NCBI GenBank assembly: GCA_001564055.1
Contig: LKNB01000014.1
Coordinates: forward strand, 1-51,302
Origin: Rhodothermaceae bacterium Tc-Br11_B2g6_7
GTDB taxonomy: Bacteria > Bacteroidota > Rhodothermia > Rhodothermales > Salinibacteraceae
DNA: 51,302 nucleotides
Reading direction: 5' to 3'
The first letter of the stretch is position 1, and every line of letters begins with the position of its first letter. The notes beneath the pieces were generated by a model. It was not told the origin of the DNA and did not search any database. It saw only the letters and a list, made by a program, of their open reading frames with translations. Position numbers and translations under genes: made by a program. Positions 1-9,087 of this stretch are shown piece by piece.

Positions 1-444
1 AAATCGGAAGCCGAAAAAAGTTTGAGTCGCACCGCGTGGCTTGCAGGATCCTCCCTGCGAAGCCGTATCAGATGCGCTACCTAAACTTCGGGGGTTGGGC
101 CATGCGTATGCGGTGCCCCATCCTCGCCGGGTGCGTACACGGGGAACTGCAGGTGGGCTGAGAAAATGACGCACACATACAGAAAGGCCCGGTATACCCA
201 CCACAGATACCGGGCCTTTTCCATAGGTATAATGGCACCGGGAATACCGATGCTGCAGTGCGTGTATGGAGACCCACACTGCGCTTGCAAAACGTGAGGC
301 GAAGGGTGATTATTATAGCCGCGCACCAGAAAAAGATGGATGTTACAACTGTGAATCCGTCTTTACACAGAACGGCCCACCGGAGGCACCGTAAAGGTGC
401 AGGACGCATCAACCGGTTTTGTACACAAAAAACGAGCGAAGTGC
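1..444. other. non-coding left edge
   Basis: No reading frame here looks like a real protein; the longest frames are low-complexity shadows with unusual composition. The region holds one strong rho-independent terminator (183-219), so the 3' end of a forward gene may lie to the left of or inside the first 160 bases, but I cannot identify it. Between the terminator and rfbA there is a leader with no convincing promoter and a small GGCACC/GGTGC hairpin near 386-400. Confidence 0.5.
183..220 (+). terminator. rho-independent terminator
   Basis: A perfect 13-bp stem pairs AAAGGCCCGGTAT (183-195) with ATACCGGGCCTTT (207-219) around an 11-base loop and is followed by a short T run. It would end a forward transcript entering from the left edge and separates it from the rfbA transcript. 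The T tract is short, so efficiency is uncertain. Confidence 0.75.
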
Positions 445-1353
445 ATGGCACGAAAAGGACTGGTTCTCTCAGGTGGCGCGGGCACGCGGTTGTATCCGCT
501 CACGCGCGGGATTAGCAAGCAGTTGCTGCCGGTGTACGACAAGCCAATGATTTACTACCCGCTTTCGGTGATGATGCTCGCCGGCATCCGCGACCTGTGT
601 ATCATCACCACGCCCCGGGACGAGGAGCGGTTTGCTGACGTGCTGGGCGATGGGTCGCAATGGGGCATCGCGCTATCCTATCAGGTGCAGGAGCGCCCTG
701 CTGGCATTGCCCAGGCGCTTACCCTTGGCCGGTCGTTCATTGACGGGCACCCCGTCGCGCTGATCTTGGGGGATAACGTCTTTTACGGTCATCGCCTGAC
801 GCACCTGCTGCGGCGTGCCCAGGAGCGCACGACCGGAGCCACTATCTTCGGTTACCATGTGCGCGACCCGCGCCGGTATGGGGTGGTGGAAGTTGATGAC
901 GACCACCGGGCCTTGAGCATCGAGGAGAAGCCGGACGCCCCCCGCTCCAACTATGCAGTGACAGGCCTGTACTTCTACGATACGCAGGCCGCTGACATCG
1001 CCGCGAACCTGACGCCCTCCGACCGCGGCGAGTTGGAGATTACCGACGTGAACCGCCACTACCTCGCGGCCGGCGCGCTGCATGTGGAGCTGATGGGGCG
1101 GGGGATGGCGTGGCTGGATATGGGCACCCACGAGTCCCTGTTGCAGGCCTCCACCTTCATCCAGACGGTAGAGGAGCGCCAGGGGCTCAAGATTGCGTGC
1201 CTTGAGGAGATTGCTTACCGCGCAGGCTGGATCGACGCCGAGCAGGTGCTCCGGCAGGCCCATGCGCTGGCCGGCAACCAGTACGGGGCGTACCTCCAGT
1301 CCCTGATCGACAACCCTGCTCCTTCCTCATCCCGCTCATCCCCGCTCACATGA
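445..1353 (+). CDS. rfbA: glucose-1-phosphate thymidylyltransferase
   Basis: RmlA/RfbA makes dTDP-glucose from glucose-1-phosphate and dTTP, the first step to dTDP-L-rhamnose for surface polysaccharide. The protein opens with the nucleotide-binding signature [11 protein letters not shown] followed by [18 protein letters not shown], both diagnostic of the family, and has GDNVFYG and EEKP motifs further on. The ATG at 445 gives 302 residues, the usual family length, with the signature at the N-terminus. An in-frame upstream start at 397 would add 16 unrelated residues. It overlaps rfbC by four bases (ATGA), so the two are translationally coupled. The other two rhamnose genes, rfbB and rfbD, are not in the window. 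Confidence 0.95.
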   Translation: MARKGLVLSGGAGTRLYPLTRGISKQLLPVYDKPMIYYPLSVMMLAGIRDLCIITTPRDEERFADVLGDGSQWGIALSYQVQERPAGIAQALTLGRSFIDGHPVALILGDNVFYGHRLTHLLRRAQERTTGATIFGYHVRDPRRYGVVEVDDDHRALSIEEKPDAPRSNYAVTGLYFYDTQAADIAANLTPSDRGELEITDVNRHYLAAGALHVELMGRGMAWLDMGTHESLLQASTFIQTVEERQGLKIACLEEIAYRAGWIDAEQVLRQAHALAGNQYGAYLQSLIDNPAPSSSRSSPLT

Positions 1354-1925
1354 TTATCCAACCGCTGGCTTTGCCGGAAGTACGCCTGCTCTCGCTGGAG
1401 GCGTATGCGGACGACCGTGGCCACTTCATGGAGCTCTGGCGTGCTGACACCTACGCCGACGCAGGTTTCGACGTCTCCTTTGTGCAAGACAACCTGTCCG
1501 TCTCGGCCCGGCACGTCCTCCGCGGGCTGCACTTCCAGTATCCGCAGGGGCAGGCCAAGCTCGTCACCGTGCTGCAGGGGCGTGTGTTTGACGTCGTGGT
1601 GGACGTCCGCCGCGGCAGTCCGCGCTTCGGGCAGTGGGTTAGCGCCGAGCTCTCCGCCGAGACCCCACAACAATTGTTCGTACCGGCGGGCTTTGCACAC
1701 GGCTTCATGGCGCTTACCGACGAGGTGCACTTTCACTACAAGTGTAGCCGCACCTATGCACCGGCACACGAGCGGAGCATCCGCTGGGATGACCCGCGGC
1801 TGGGGATTGACTGGCCGGTGGAGGCGCCTACACTCTCCGCAAAAGACGCAGCGGCGCCTATGCTCAACGCCGTGCCCGCCAGCGACCTGCCACGGTACGA
1901 CGCTTCGCCGGACCACAACGAATAG
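1350..1925 (+). CDS. rfbC: dTDP-4-dehydrorhamnose 3,5-epimerase
   Basis: RmlC epimerises dTDP-4-dehydro-6-deoxyglucose at C3 and C5 in the third step of dTDP-L-rhamnose synthesis, in the cytoplasm. At 191 residues it has normal length. It carries the cupin core with [15 protein letters not shown] (catalytic His in GLHF), the GFAHGF motif, and the typical end YKCSRTYAP...[11 protein letters not shown]. Its ATG sits inside the stop of rfbA (ATGA overlap), marking a two-gene operon. The stop lies 21 bases from the convergent decarboxylase gene. A weak GC hairpin (CGGCGG 1931-1936 with CCGCCG 1955-1960) followed by TTT could end the transcript. Confidence 0.95.
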   Translation: MIIQPLALPEVRLLSLEAYADDRGHFMELWRADTYADAGFDVSFVQDNLSVSARHVLRGLHFQYPQGQAKLVTVLQGRVFDVVVDVRRGSPRFGQWVSAELSAETPQQLFVPAGFAHGFMALTDEVHFHYKCSRTYAPAHERSIRWDDPRLGIDWPVEAPTLSAKDAAAPMLNAVPASDLPRYDASPDHNE

Positions 1926-1946
1926 GATGGCGGCGGCTGAGAGAGC

Positions 1947-2915
1947 TTACGCCTCCGCCGTTTCCCGCTTGGCGATCTGCTCCTCAAAGTACGATAGCGT
2001 CTTGCGCAGCCCCTCCGCCCGGTCGTACGAGGGCGTCCAGCCCAGCACCTCCTTTGCCCGGCTGATGTCCGGCTGACGCACCTGCGGGTCATCCTTCGGC
2101 AGCGGCTTAAACACAATCTCGCTGCTGCTGTCTGTAAGTTCGATGATTTCCTTGGCGAAATCCAGAATCGAGATCTCGTCCGGATTGCCCACATTGACGG
2201 GCTCCGGCTCGTCGCTCAGCAGCAGGCGGTAGATGCCCTCCACGAGGTCGTCCACGTAGCAGAAGCTACGCGTCTGGCTGCCATCCCCAAACACCGTAAT
2301 CGGATCGCCCATCAGGGCTTGCTTCATAAAGGTGGGGAGGGCGCGGCCGTCGTCCAGGCGCATACGTGGGCCGTACGTGTTGAAGATCCGGACGATGCGC
2401 GTTTCCACCTCGTGGTACCGGTGGTAGGCCATGGTCATGGCTTCGGCAAAGCGTTTGGCTTCGTCGTACACCCCCCGCATGCCTACGGGATTGACGTTGC
2501 CCCAGTAGCTCTCCTTCTGCGGGTGGGTGAGTGGGTCGCCGTACACCTCGCTGGTGGAGGCCAGCAACAGCCGTGCGTTCTTCTCCTTGGCCAGGCCGAG
2601 GGCCTTGTGCGTCCCCAGCGCCCCCACCTTGAGCGTCTGGATGGGCAGCTTCAGGTAGTCGATGGGCGAGGCGGGGCTGGCGAAGTGCAGCACATAGTCG
2701 AGCTCGCCCTGGACGTAAATGAAGGTGGTCACGTCCAGCTTGACGAATTCGAAGCGCTCGTGGCCCATCAGGTGGGCGATGTTATTGGCCGACCCCGTGA
2801 TGAGGTTATCCATGCAGATGACGTGATGGCCTTCAGCCAGAAAGCGTTCGCATAGATGCGAACCGAGAAAGCCGGCGCCACCGGTAATGAGCGTGCGAGG
2901 AGTTGCGGAAGACAT
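1947..2915 (-). CDS. UDP-glucuronate decarboxylase (UDP-xylose synthase), extended SDR
   Basis: This NAD-dependent extended SDR most likely converts UDP-glucuronate to UDP-xylose. The N-terminal Rossmann motif [10 protein letters not shown] binds NAD. The catalytic YxxxK appears as YDEAK. The stretches [22 protein letters not shown] and [18 protein letters not shown] are typical of UXS rather than of dTDP-glucose 4,6-dehydratase, the most likely confusion. Length is 322 residues, normal for bacterial UXS without an N-terminal anchor. It lies downstream of the UDP-glucose dehydrogenase gene on the same strand, and that enzyme supplies its substrate. A strong terminator lies between the two, so expression of this gene is probably partly independent. 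Confidence 0.88.
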   Translation of the reverse strand: MSSATPRTLITGGAGFLGSHLCERFLAEGHHVICMDNLITGSANNIAHLMGHERFEFVKLDVTTFIYVQGELDYVLHFASPASPIDYLKLPIQTLKVGALGTHKALGLAKEKNARLLLASTSEVYGDPLTHPQKESYWGNVNPVGMRGVYDEAKRFAEAMTMAYHRYHEVETRIVRIFNTYGPRMRLDDGRALPTFMKQALMGDPITVFGDGSQTRSFCYVDDLVEGIYRLLLSDEPEPVNVGNPDEISILDFAKEIIELTDSSSEIVFKPLPKDDPQVRQPDISRAKEVLGWTPSYDRAEGLRKTLSYFEEQIAKRETAEA

Positions 2916-2945
2916 GGCAGAGTAGGAGAACAGGTGGGAGCAACA

Positions 2946-2979
2946 GAAAAATGCCCGGCCTCCTATGGGGAAGCCGGGC
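2946..2979 (-). terminator. rho-independent terminator of the UDP-glucose dehydrogenase gene
   Basis: On the minus strand, GCCCGGC and GCCGGGC (2979-2973 and 2959-2953) form a perfect 7-bp GC stem, followed by ATTTTT. It starts about eight bases after the ugd stop codon, the classic position, and separates ugd from the UXS gene downstream. Confidence 0.85.
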
Positions 2980-2987
2980 GGAGCGCG

Positions 2988-4382
2988 CTATGCGGGCTGC
3001 TCGTTGGACACGTCCACGTCCATGAGCGAAGCGGCCGGCTCTTTGGTGGGCGCAAAGTGGGGCCGCCCAATGGAGTAGTATTCGAAGCCAAGCTCCGCCA
3101 TGCGCTCGGGATGGTAGACGTTGCGGCCATCGAAGACCAGCGGCTGCTTCATGCGCCGATGCATCTTCATGAAGTCAGGCCGGCGGAATTCGTGCCATTC
3201 GGTGCAGATGACGAGGGCGTCAACCTCATCGAGAGCCGAGTAGGCGTCGGCCGCGTAGATGATGGTATCGCCCAGCACCTCGCGCGTCGTGCCCATTGCT
3301 TCGGGGTCGAAGGCTTGCACCTTGGCGCCGTGCTCCTGTAGATGACGGATGATGATATGCGAGGGCGCCTCTCGGATGTCGTCCGTGTTGGGCTTGAAGG
3401 CCAGTCCCCAAACGCCAATGCGCTTGCCCTCAAGGTCACCATCGAAATGAGCGACCACATCTTCTGCAAGGCGCACCCGCTGCCGGTCGTTGACAGCCAG
3501 GACGGCATCCAGCACCTTGAAGTCGTAATCATTGGCGCGGGCCGTGCGGTGCAGGGCCTGTACGTCCTTCGGGAAGCAACTCCCGCCAAATCCGATCCCC
3601 GAGTAGAGAAAGCGTTTGCCGATGCGGCTGTCTTGCCCAATCCCAATGCGGACGTCGTCCACGTTGGCGCCGACGCGCTCACAGACGTTCGCAATTTCGT
3701 TCATGAAAGAAATCCGCGTCGCCAGTAGCGAGTTAGCGGCGTACTTCGTCATCTCGGCTGAGCGGGCGTCCATGGTGAGAATCGCGTTGCCCTGCCGCAC
3801 GAACGGCTCGTAGAGCTGCGTCATGATGTCGGAGGCCTGTTCGCTATCCGTACCGATCACCACACGCTCGGGCTTCATGAAGTCGTCGACCGCCACGCCT
3901 TCCCGCAGAAATTCGGGGTTGGAAACGACGTCGAAGTGCTCGCCCCGGGAGAGGCCGGCGCTTTCCATCACCTCCGTCACCTTGTCGGCGGTGCCAACAG
4001 GTACGGTGCTTTTGTCGACGATGACCTTGTACCCGATGGCCGGGTCGGCGGCTTGCATCTCCGCAATTTGCTGCGCCACGCCCATCACGTAGGAGAGGTC
4101 GGCCGAGCCATCTTCGCTGGGCGGGGTAGGCAGCGCCAGAAAAATCACGTCGCCGTGCTTTACGCCCTCCTCAAGCGAGGTGGTAAACGTGAGGCGCTCA
4201 TCTTTCAGGTTGCGCTCAAAGAAGAGCTCCAGCCCCGGCTCATAGATGGGGAGTTGCCCGGCGCGCATCTGATCGACCTTGGCCTCGTCGATGTCGATGC
4301 ACACCACGTTGTTACCCATCTCAGCGAAACACGTCCCGGATACCAGGCCCACATAGCCCGTGCCTACAATCGTTACTTTCAT
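2988..4382 (-). CDS. ugd: UDP-glucose 6-dehydrogenase
   Basis: This enzyme oxidises UDP-glucose to UDP-glucuronate with two NAD+ in the cytoplasm, for polysaccharide synthesis. The 464-residue protein starts with the Rossmann motif GTGYVGLVSG and has the STVPVGT and NPEFLREG motifs. The catalytic cysteine is Cys269 in GFGGSCFPKD, and a C-terminal UDP-binding domain contains WGLAFKPNTDDIREAPS. Length and all motifs match the UDP-Glc/GDP-Man dehydrogenase family. The gene precedes the UXS gene on the same strand, so together they encode UDP-glucose to UDP-xylose. The upstream spacer (4383-4656) holds an imperfect inverted repeat. Confidence 0.95.
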   Translation of the reverse strand: MKVTIVGTGYVGLVSGTCFAEMGNNVVCIDIDEAKVDQMRAGQLPIYEPGLELFFERNLKDERLTFTTSLEEGVKHGDVIFLALPTPPSEDGSADLSYVMGVAQQIAEMQAADPAIGYKVIVDKSTVPVGTADKVTEVMESAGLSRGEHFDVVSNPEFLREGVAVDDFMKPERVVIGTDSEQASDIMTQLYEPFVRQGNAILTMDARSAEMTKYAANSLLATRISFMNEIANVCERVGANVDDVRIGIGQDSRIGKRFLYSGIGFGGSCFPKDVQALHRTARANDYDFKVLDAVLAVNDRQRVRLAEDVVAHFDGDLEGKRIGVWGLAFKPNTDDIREAPSHIIIRHLQEHGAKVQAFDPEAMGTTREVLGDTIIYAADAYSALDEVDALVICTEWHEFRRPDFMKMHRRMKQPLVFDGRNVYHPERMAELGFEYYSIGRPHFAPTKEPAASLMDVDVSNEQPA

Positions 4383-4461
4383 ACCCCAGTCCCTTAACTG
4401 TACAGTGATAAAAAACGTTCAGCGGTTGCTTGTGCGGCGCTTACACACGCATCAATTCAGG

Positions 4462-4501
4462 CGCTGTTGCCGCCTTGCCGATGAGGTATCGGCGAACAGC
4501 G
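4462..4501. repeat. imperfect inverted repeat upstream of ugd
   Basis: An inner perfect arm pair GCCGAT (4477-4482) / ATCGGC (4488-4493) is flanked by an outer pair CGCTGTT (4462-4468) / AACAGCG (4495-4501). The asymmetric spacing suits an RNA hairpin in the ugd leader or a protein-binding site. It lies about 80-120 bases before the ugd start. Function is unknown. Confidence 0.4.
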
Positions 4502-4656
4502 TGCAAAGTTAGGCGCGTACGGCCGATTTTGTTGCTTCTATAGCTAAAGCTTGGGTAGCTTTTGGCTTAGGCCATGCCCACCTTTCGGAGAAAGCACGCA
4601 GGGGTTGCTTGAAGAGACGGCATTGGTAGCCGCGCGACGCGCTTGTGAGCCAACCT

Positions 4657-5775
4657 TCACCGCACCAACGTGACCTTGCGTGTGTGGCTGCTACCGGCGG
4701 CGGTGAGGCGTACCAGGTAGACGCCTGCACTGAGGCGCCGGTCGGGCTGCCACGTGATGGTGTGGCGTCCGGCGGTTTTGGGGCCATCGACGAGGGTGGC
4801 TACGGGGCGCCCGAGGACATCGTACACGCGCACCCGCAGATCCGTCGCTTCGGGAAGCTCAACGTCCACGTTGATTTCGAACTGCGCGGGGTTGGGGTAC
4901 AGCGGGTTCAGGGCTACCACCTCAGGTGCGGCTTCGAGCTGGTGCACCGGGTCCAGATCCAGCACGGCACCACAGGTGTTGGTTGCCCGCACGAAGTACG
5001 CTACCTCCGGCTCGTCCGGGTTCTCCTTTGTCAACGTCAGGGCCGCTTCCGTGAGTGGTGTCGACAGCACCGGATCGTCGCTTTCTTCATCAAAAAGAAC
5101 GCTCCACCAGAGCCCGTCGGTGGTGACGAGGCGATCGGAATCGCTGCTCGCGATCAGGTTTTGCAGGGCCGGCTTGCTATCCGGATCCACGAAGGCAATC
5201 GTCTGCAGGCCCTCCGGATCGGTTATCGTCAAGGTGATGGTTTCTCCGTCAACCGTTTCCGTGATGTCGGGGACGGCGCAGTCGCCGGCTACTGGCGGAG
5301 GCGGGGTGGTGCTGGCAAACATCCCCAGCTTGTAGATCCCGTTCGGCACAAACGTGCCTTCCTCCTGAAGATAAGTCGCTTCAGCGGTGAAGGTAATCGC
5401 CACCTGTTCATCACCCAGGGGCGCCTCGAGGCCGTCTGTCCACACCTCAAAGCGTAGAGGATCGTTGACCTCAAAGCCGGGCAGCGTGGTGCCGTTGGGC
5501 AATTCATCCCGCCCGTAGAGCGTGAGGCCCAGGCTATTGCCATCCCAGATGCCTATGCCAGCGCAGAGTCCCTCCGGCGTGACGGCCGCGATCTCGGTGC
5601 CTTCGGGCAGCGGCTGGCCGTCGAGTGAGGGGGCCGTATCGGCAGGTAGAATAACCGTCGCAGTGACACTGGAACTCGTCGCACAGGACGTGAAATGGGT
5701 CTGCGCGTGAGCCGGGAGCCCCCATGTAGCGCTGATGAGTAGCCACAGAGGGAGCGCGTAGATGAGACGCACCAT
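4657..5775 (-). CDS. secreted protein with type IX secretion sorting domain
   Basis: The 372-residue protein begins with a signal peptide (LIYALPLWLLISATW, cleavage probably after PAHAQ). It continues with a domain of about 110 residues containing EGTEIAAVTPEGLCAG and LGLTLYGRD, then a central region with paired cysteines. It ends in a roughly 75-residue beta-sandwich tail containing YPNPAQFEINVDVELPEA, VYDVLGR and SAGVYLVRL, the hallmark of type IX secretion substrates. It should be exported to the cell surface or medium. The N-terminal domain is repeated in the adjacent gene downstream of its start (5892-6419). I do not recognise a catalytic activity; binding or adhesion is possible. Confidence 0.8.
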   Translation of the reverse strand: MVRLIYALPLWLLISATWGLPAHAQTHFTSCATSSSVTATVILPADTAPSLDGQPLPEGTEIAAVTPEGLCAGIGIWDGNSLGLTLYGRDELPNGTTLPGFEVNDPLRFEVWTDGLEAPLGDEQVAITFTAEATYLQEEGTFVPNGIYKLGMFASTTPPPPVAGDCAVPDITETVDGETITLTITDPEGLQTIAFVDPDSKPALQNLIASSDSDRLVTTDGLWWSVLFDEESDDPVLSTPLTEAALTLTKENPDEPEVAYFVRATNTCGAVLDLDPVHQLEAAPEVVALNPLYPNPAQFEINVDVELPEATDLRVRVYDVLGRPVATLVDGPKTAGRHTITWQPDRRLSAGVYLVRLTAAGSSHTRKVTLVR

Positions 5776-5891
5776 AGCCGGTAGGAAACGAATGGAAGGC
5801 GGGAACGAACGCCATCCCGTATTTCAACTTCCATACCGTCGGGAGGCGAGCGCTCATGGAGCGGTACCCCCGCGTGGGTAACATGCCCTAC

Positions 5892-6419
5892 TCACCCGTC
5901 GTGTGAGAGGGCGACCTCCAGGCGCTTCACCACATAGATCGCGTCGGGCGTGTAGGTAGAGGCTGAGCGGTAGTGCGGCCGCTCGTCCGAGAGCTGGAGG
6001 GCAATCGCCGCCTGGTCATCGTCCAGGATGCGTCCGAGCGTATGGCTCCAGATGCGCAAGCTGAAGGGCTCGCCCAACTGCAGCCCGTCGACGCTCTGGG
6101 TCATTCCATCGTTGCCCCAGAGCGTTAAAGCGATGTTTTCGCCGGTCCACGACGTGGCTCCGACGCACAGCCCGTCCGGCGTGAAGGCTGCGATGGAGTC
6201 GCCAGGTTGGAGGGCAAAGCCCCCCTTCGTATGCACAACGTCGGCGGGCACCACCAGCGTTGCATTGTTGCCCGTCTGTGCAGCACGCGGTGTGCACAGC
6301 GCGTCGGCATCGGCAACCTGGCCCGCCACAGGTAATACGCCAAGGACCCAGAGCAGTACGGCAGGGAGAAAAAATCCCCACCCGCATGCTGCATCCCATA
6401 CGTTCCGTGCAGAAGACAT
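5892..6419 (-). CDS. secreted protein, paralogue of the neighbouring sorting-domain protein
   Basis: Starting at the ATG at 6419, the product is 175 residues with a signal peptide (FFLPAVLLWVLGVLPVAGQ). It has one copy of the domain found in the neighbouring 4657-5775 protein: PGDSIAAFTPDGLCVG and IALTLWGND align with EGTEIAAVTPEGLCAG and LGLTLYGRD there. Unlike the neighbour it stops after the domain and has no sorting tail. A longer start at 6509 would put 30 mostly polar residues before the signal peptide and is less likely. The two genes run in the same direction 116 bases apart and probably arose by duplication. Function unknown; it may stay in the periplasm. Confidence 0.7.
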   Translation of the reverse strand: MSSARNVWDAACGWGFFLPAVLLWVLGVLPVAGQVADADALCTPRAAQTGNNATLVVPADVVHTKGGFALQPGDSIAAFTPDGLCVGATSWTGENIALTLWGNDGMTQSVDGLQLGEPFSLRIWSHTLGRILDDDQAAIALQLSDERPHYRSASTYTPDAIYVVKRLEVALSHDG

Positions 6420-6532
6420 TTGGTAAATCCGCCGGGTACTTTCGTAATCTTGGTAGACCGTAAAGTACCAGGCCATTACCGGTTCCGCAAGGGCTGGCAA
6501 AAGCAGCATGGGGCGGGGGTTCTTGCCTTAGA

Positions 6533-7300
6533 TTACCGCGGGCCCATACGGATGGCGCCGTCGAGGCGAATCACTTCACCGTTCAGCATCGGGTTGGTAA
6601 TGATGGCACCGGCCAGCTGGGCAAACTCCGCCGGGTCGCCGAGGCGGGAGGGGAAGGGGACCTGCTGGCCCAGCGATGCGCGCGCCTCATCCGGCAGGCT
6701 GGCCATCATGGGCGTATCAAAGATGCCCGGCGCCACGGCCATCACACGAATCCCGTTCTGTGCCAGGTCGCGGGCCAGGGGGAGCGTCATGCTTACAATG
6801 CCCCCTTTGGACGCCGCGTAGGCGGCCTGCCCGATCTGCCCGTCGAAAGCCGCAATGGAGGCAACGTTCACCAGCACGCCGCGCTCGCCCTCGTCGTTGG
6901 GCTCATTTTCAGCCAGGACGGGCGCCATCAGGCGGGCCACGTTGAAGGTGCCGATGAGGTTGATCTGGACCACGCGCGAGAAGCTCTCCAGGTCGTGCGC
7001 GCCATGCTTGCTCAGGGTACGGCGGGCCAGCACCACGCCTGCGCAGCTAAGCGCACCGTTCAACCCGCCAAAGGCCTCCACGCCAATGTCGATGGCCTGC
7101 TGCACCTGGTCGGCGTCAGTGACATCAGTCTCCACGAAGATGGCCTGTTCGCCCAGGGCCTTCGCGTGCGCTTTGCCGTCGTCGGTGTTTACGTCCGCGA
7201 GCACCACGGAGGCGCCCTGTTCAATAAGATGGGTAGCGGCGGCGGCTCCAAGTCCGGAAGCGCCACCGGTGATAAGAAATGCTGCGCCGTTAATGATCAT
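6533..7300 (-). CDS. 3-hydroxyacyl-CoA dehydrogenase type 2-like SDR
   Basis: A classical SDR of 255 residues, closest by eye to type-2 3-hydroxyacyl-CoA dehydrogenase (HSD17B10/ERAB group), which oxidises 3-hydroxyacyl-CoA with NAD+ in beta-oxidation or branched-chain catabolism. It shows TGGASGLG (cofactor), an Asp at the end of beta-2 (LADVN, favouring NAD), a catalytic Ser in [11 protein letters not shown], and YAASK. The C-terminal part [15 protein letters not shown]...[12 protein letters not shown] is typical of the group. It lies downstream of, and on the same strand as, the XRE regulator gene, 169 bases away, next to the glyoxylate-bypass genes, which fits a role in fatty-acid use. 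Substrate is not provable from sequence. Confidence 0.85.
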   Translation of the reverse strand: MIINGAAFLITGGASGLGAAAATHLIEQGASVVLADVNTDDGKAHAKALGEQAIFVETDVTDADQVQQAIDIGVEAFGGLNGALSCAGVVLARRTLSKHGAHDLESFSRVVQINLIGTFNVARLMAPVLAENEPNDEGERGVLVNVASIAAFDGQIGQAAYAASKGGIVSMTLPLARDLAQNGIRVMAVAPGIFDTPMMASLPDEARASLGQQVPFPSRLGDPAEFAQLAGAIITNPMLNGEVIRLDGAIRMGPR

Positions 7301-7469
7301 GAAGATAGAGGCAATGGTATGCGGTAAACGTCAGAAAGGCGCCGTTTCAAGAAGAAAAGGCGCGCCGCGAAGATAGTAGATGGAGCGCGGAATTGCAGGC
7401 GCTCCGCCGTGGTGGACGTCGAACGCACGGAAACTTACGGAAGCGCGTTAGGTGCGGCTGGCTGACGGC

Positions 7470-8987
7470 CTACGAGGCAGAAGGCTGCGTCTTCGTAAAC
7501 AGGCGGTTGAGCGCTGCTTCCTTGCGTGCTTGCGCCTCCCGCTCGCGGTGGAGCGTGGGCGGGGCGGCACGCTCCGTACAGGCTTCGGGTGGGAGGGGGC
7601 AGCGCTCGCAGGTCAGGTTCACCTCCCGATCTTGCAAGCCCGGGTCGTTCCAGAACCGGACCGTCTTTTTGAACGTCGCGTCGACGCGCAGGCCAATGGA
7701 CACGCACGAATGGGTGTCGGGCGTTAGTGAAAGCGGCCGGGCCATTGAGAGCACAAAGTAATCGGCATTCTGCTCCATAAAGTGCGAGCGCTGTGCCCGA
7801 GCTTCCGGAGGTGGGGTCTCCATGCCGTTCGAGCGGTAGGCGCGCAGGTCGCGCAACAGCTGTAGCCCCGGCCAGCGGCGGCAGTGGTGCTCGTCCATGC
7901 CCAGCCCGTACGGGATGGGGACGGGCGACAAGTTGAGCGCCTTGTTCATCACCGTGTAGTCGGTGTGTGATTCGTTGAAGAACCGCATGAAGAAGATATC
8001 CTCCAGGGCGAACCGCTCTGGCAGCAGTTCCGTGAGGCGGTAGAAGATCATCTCTGGCGTGGCCTGATGCCGGTCCACGAGCGCGCTCAAGCGATCAGGC
8101 TGCCAGGTCTTGGCTGCGAACAGGTCCGCCACGTCCGCCACGAACGTTTCTTGGTCGATGAGCAGCGCACCGGCAAAATAAGAGGCCTTAAAATTGTTGA
8201 GGACCTGGTCAAACGATTCGGCTCGGATCTGCGAGGAGGTCGTCGGGCGCTCCTGTAAACCCAATGCCTGAAACCCAATCTCTCGTGCAAACACAAAGGC
8301 CTGTTGCGCGGGCAGCAACTGGCTGTTTACGTACAGCACCGGCCGCCCATTTGTGCGGTACACCGACCGGAAACTGGCCAGGTCGGGATCGGCCGCAAGG
8401 GCGTCCATGTCGATCTGATAGTCGTAGGCATCGATGAGGTACTGCCGCAGCGTTTGTACGGATGTAGGCGTTCCCGACCAGTCACGGGCTTCGCGGAAGG
8501 CGGTGGCTGCAGCTTCCAGGTCTTCAAAATAGTTGCTGTGGAGCTGCTGATACGAGCGCAAGGCGGCAAACAGAAAATGCTCAACCGTCACGTTATACAT
8601 TTGGCCGATCTCCAGGAACGTCTGCATCAGCGCCCCGGCCTTCTGAGGTTCTTCGGTGATCAGCCCAAACACGTCTTGTTGCTCCAGCCCGAACATCTCA
8701 AACGGAAACTCCTGAATCAGAGGAGAACTGAAGAGCTGCTTGAGCGGGTCGAGCGTAGGGCCTACGCGCAAGGAGATGAGGTCATCGAACGGGACGTCAA
8801 GGGCACGCGCCAGGTCCAGCACTTTATCTGTTTTGGGATACTTTCGTCCTTTTTCGATCTCACTGAGATAGGAGATCGACAGGCCTGCTTCCTCGGCCAC
8901 CTGTTTTAGCGAGAGGCCCCGGTCAAGGCGCTCATGTTTGAGTTTGAGCCCCAGAATGAAGCGCAGGTGGTCGGCAGTGGTAGCCAT
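7470..8987 (-). CDS. XRE-family regulator with ImmA/IrrE-type and short-chain fatty acyl regulator domains
   Basis: A 505-residue DNA-binding regulator. Residues about 10-64 form a helix-turn-helix (LKQVAEEAGLSISYLSEIEKGRKYP). A degenerate ImmA/IrrE-like segment follows (QQAFVFAREIGFQALGL, lacking a clear HExxH). The C-terminal part has the layout of the short-chain fatty acyl regulators (RamB, PrpR). Five cysteines, 369, 428, 460, 463 and 470, the last three as CxxCx6C, could hold an Fe-S cluster as reported for mycobacterial PrpR. The gene is divergent from aceB, and the shared 180-base spacer contains stacked palindromes, so it probably controls aceBA and itself in response to acyl-CoA. 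RamB controls the same genes in corynebacteria. Confidence 0.85.
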   Translation of the reverse strand: MATTADHLRFILGLKLKHERLDRGLSLKQVAEEAGLSISYLSEIEKGRKYPKTDKVLDLARALDVPFDDLISLRVGPTLDPLKQLFSSPLIQEFPFEMFGLEQQDVFGLITEEPQKAGALMQTFLEIGQMYNVTVEHFLFAALRSYQQLHSNYFEDLEAAATAFREARDWSGTPTSVQTLRQYLIDAYDYQIDMDALAADPDLASFRSVYRTNGRPVLYVNSQLLPAQQAFVFAREIGFQALGLQERPTTSSQIRAESFDQVLNNFKASYFAGALLIDQETFVADVADLFAAKTWQPDRLSALVDRHQATPEMIFYRLTELLPERFALEDIFFMRFFNESHTDYTVMNKALNLSPVPIPYGLGMDEHHCRRWPGLQLLRDLRAYRSNGMETPPPEARAQRSHFMEQNADYFVLSMARPLSLTPDTHSCVSIGLRVDATFKKTVRFWNDPGLQDREVNLTCERCPLPPEACTERAAPPTLHREREAQARKEAALNRLFTKTQPSAS

Positions 8988-9087
8988 AAAGAGATAAATA
9001 GATGGAGGGGTAGGGTGATGCTTCTTTCAAAGCTACGCCAGCTTTTTGTGATTGTTTAGTTAATCTGACGGATAACGTGTGCTGTCA

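Noticed and set aside
77-515. Frames at the left edge
   Set aside because: Cysteine- and arginine-rich translations without family features; they cross a strong terminator.
4546-4562. AAAGCT/AGCTTT hairpin after the sorting-domain protein gene
   Set aside because: Only six base pairs with low GC and no clear T tract on the gene's strand; too weak to call a terminator.
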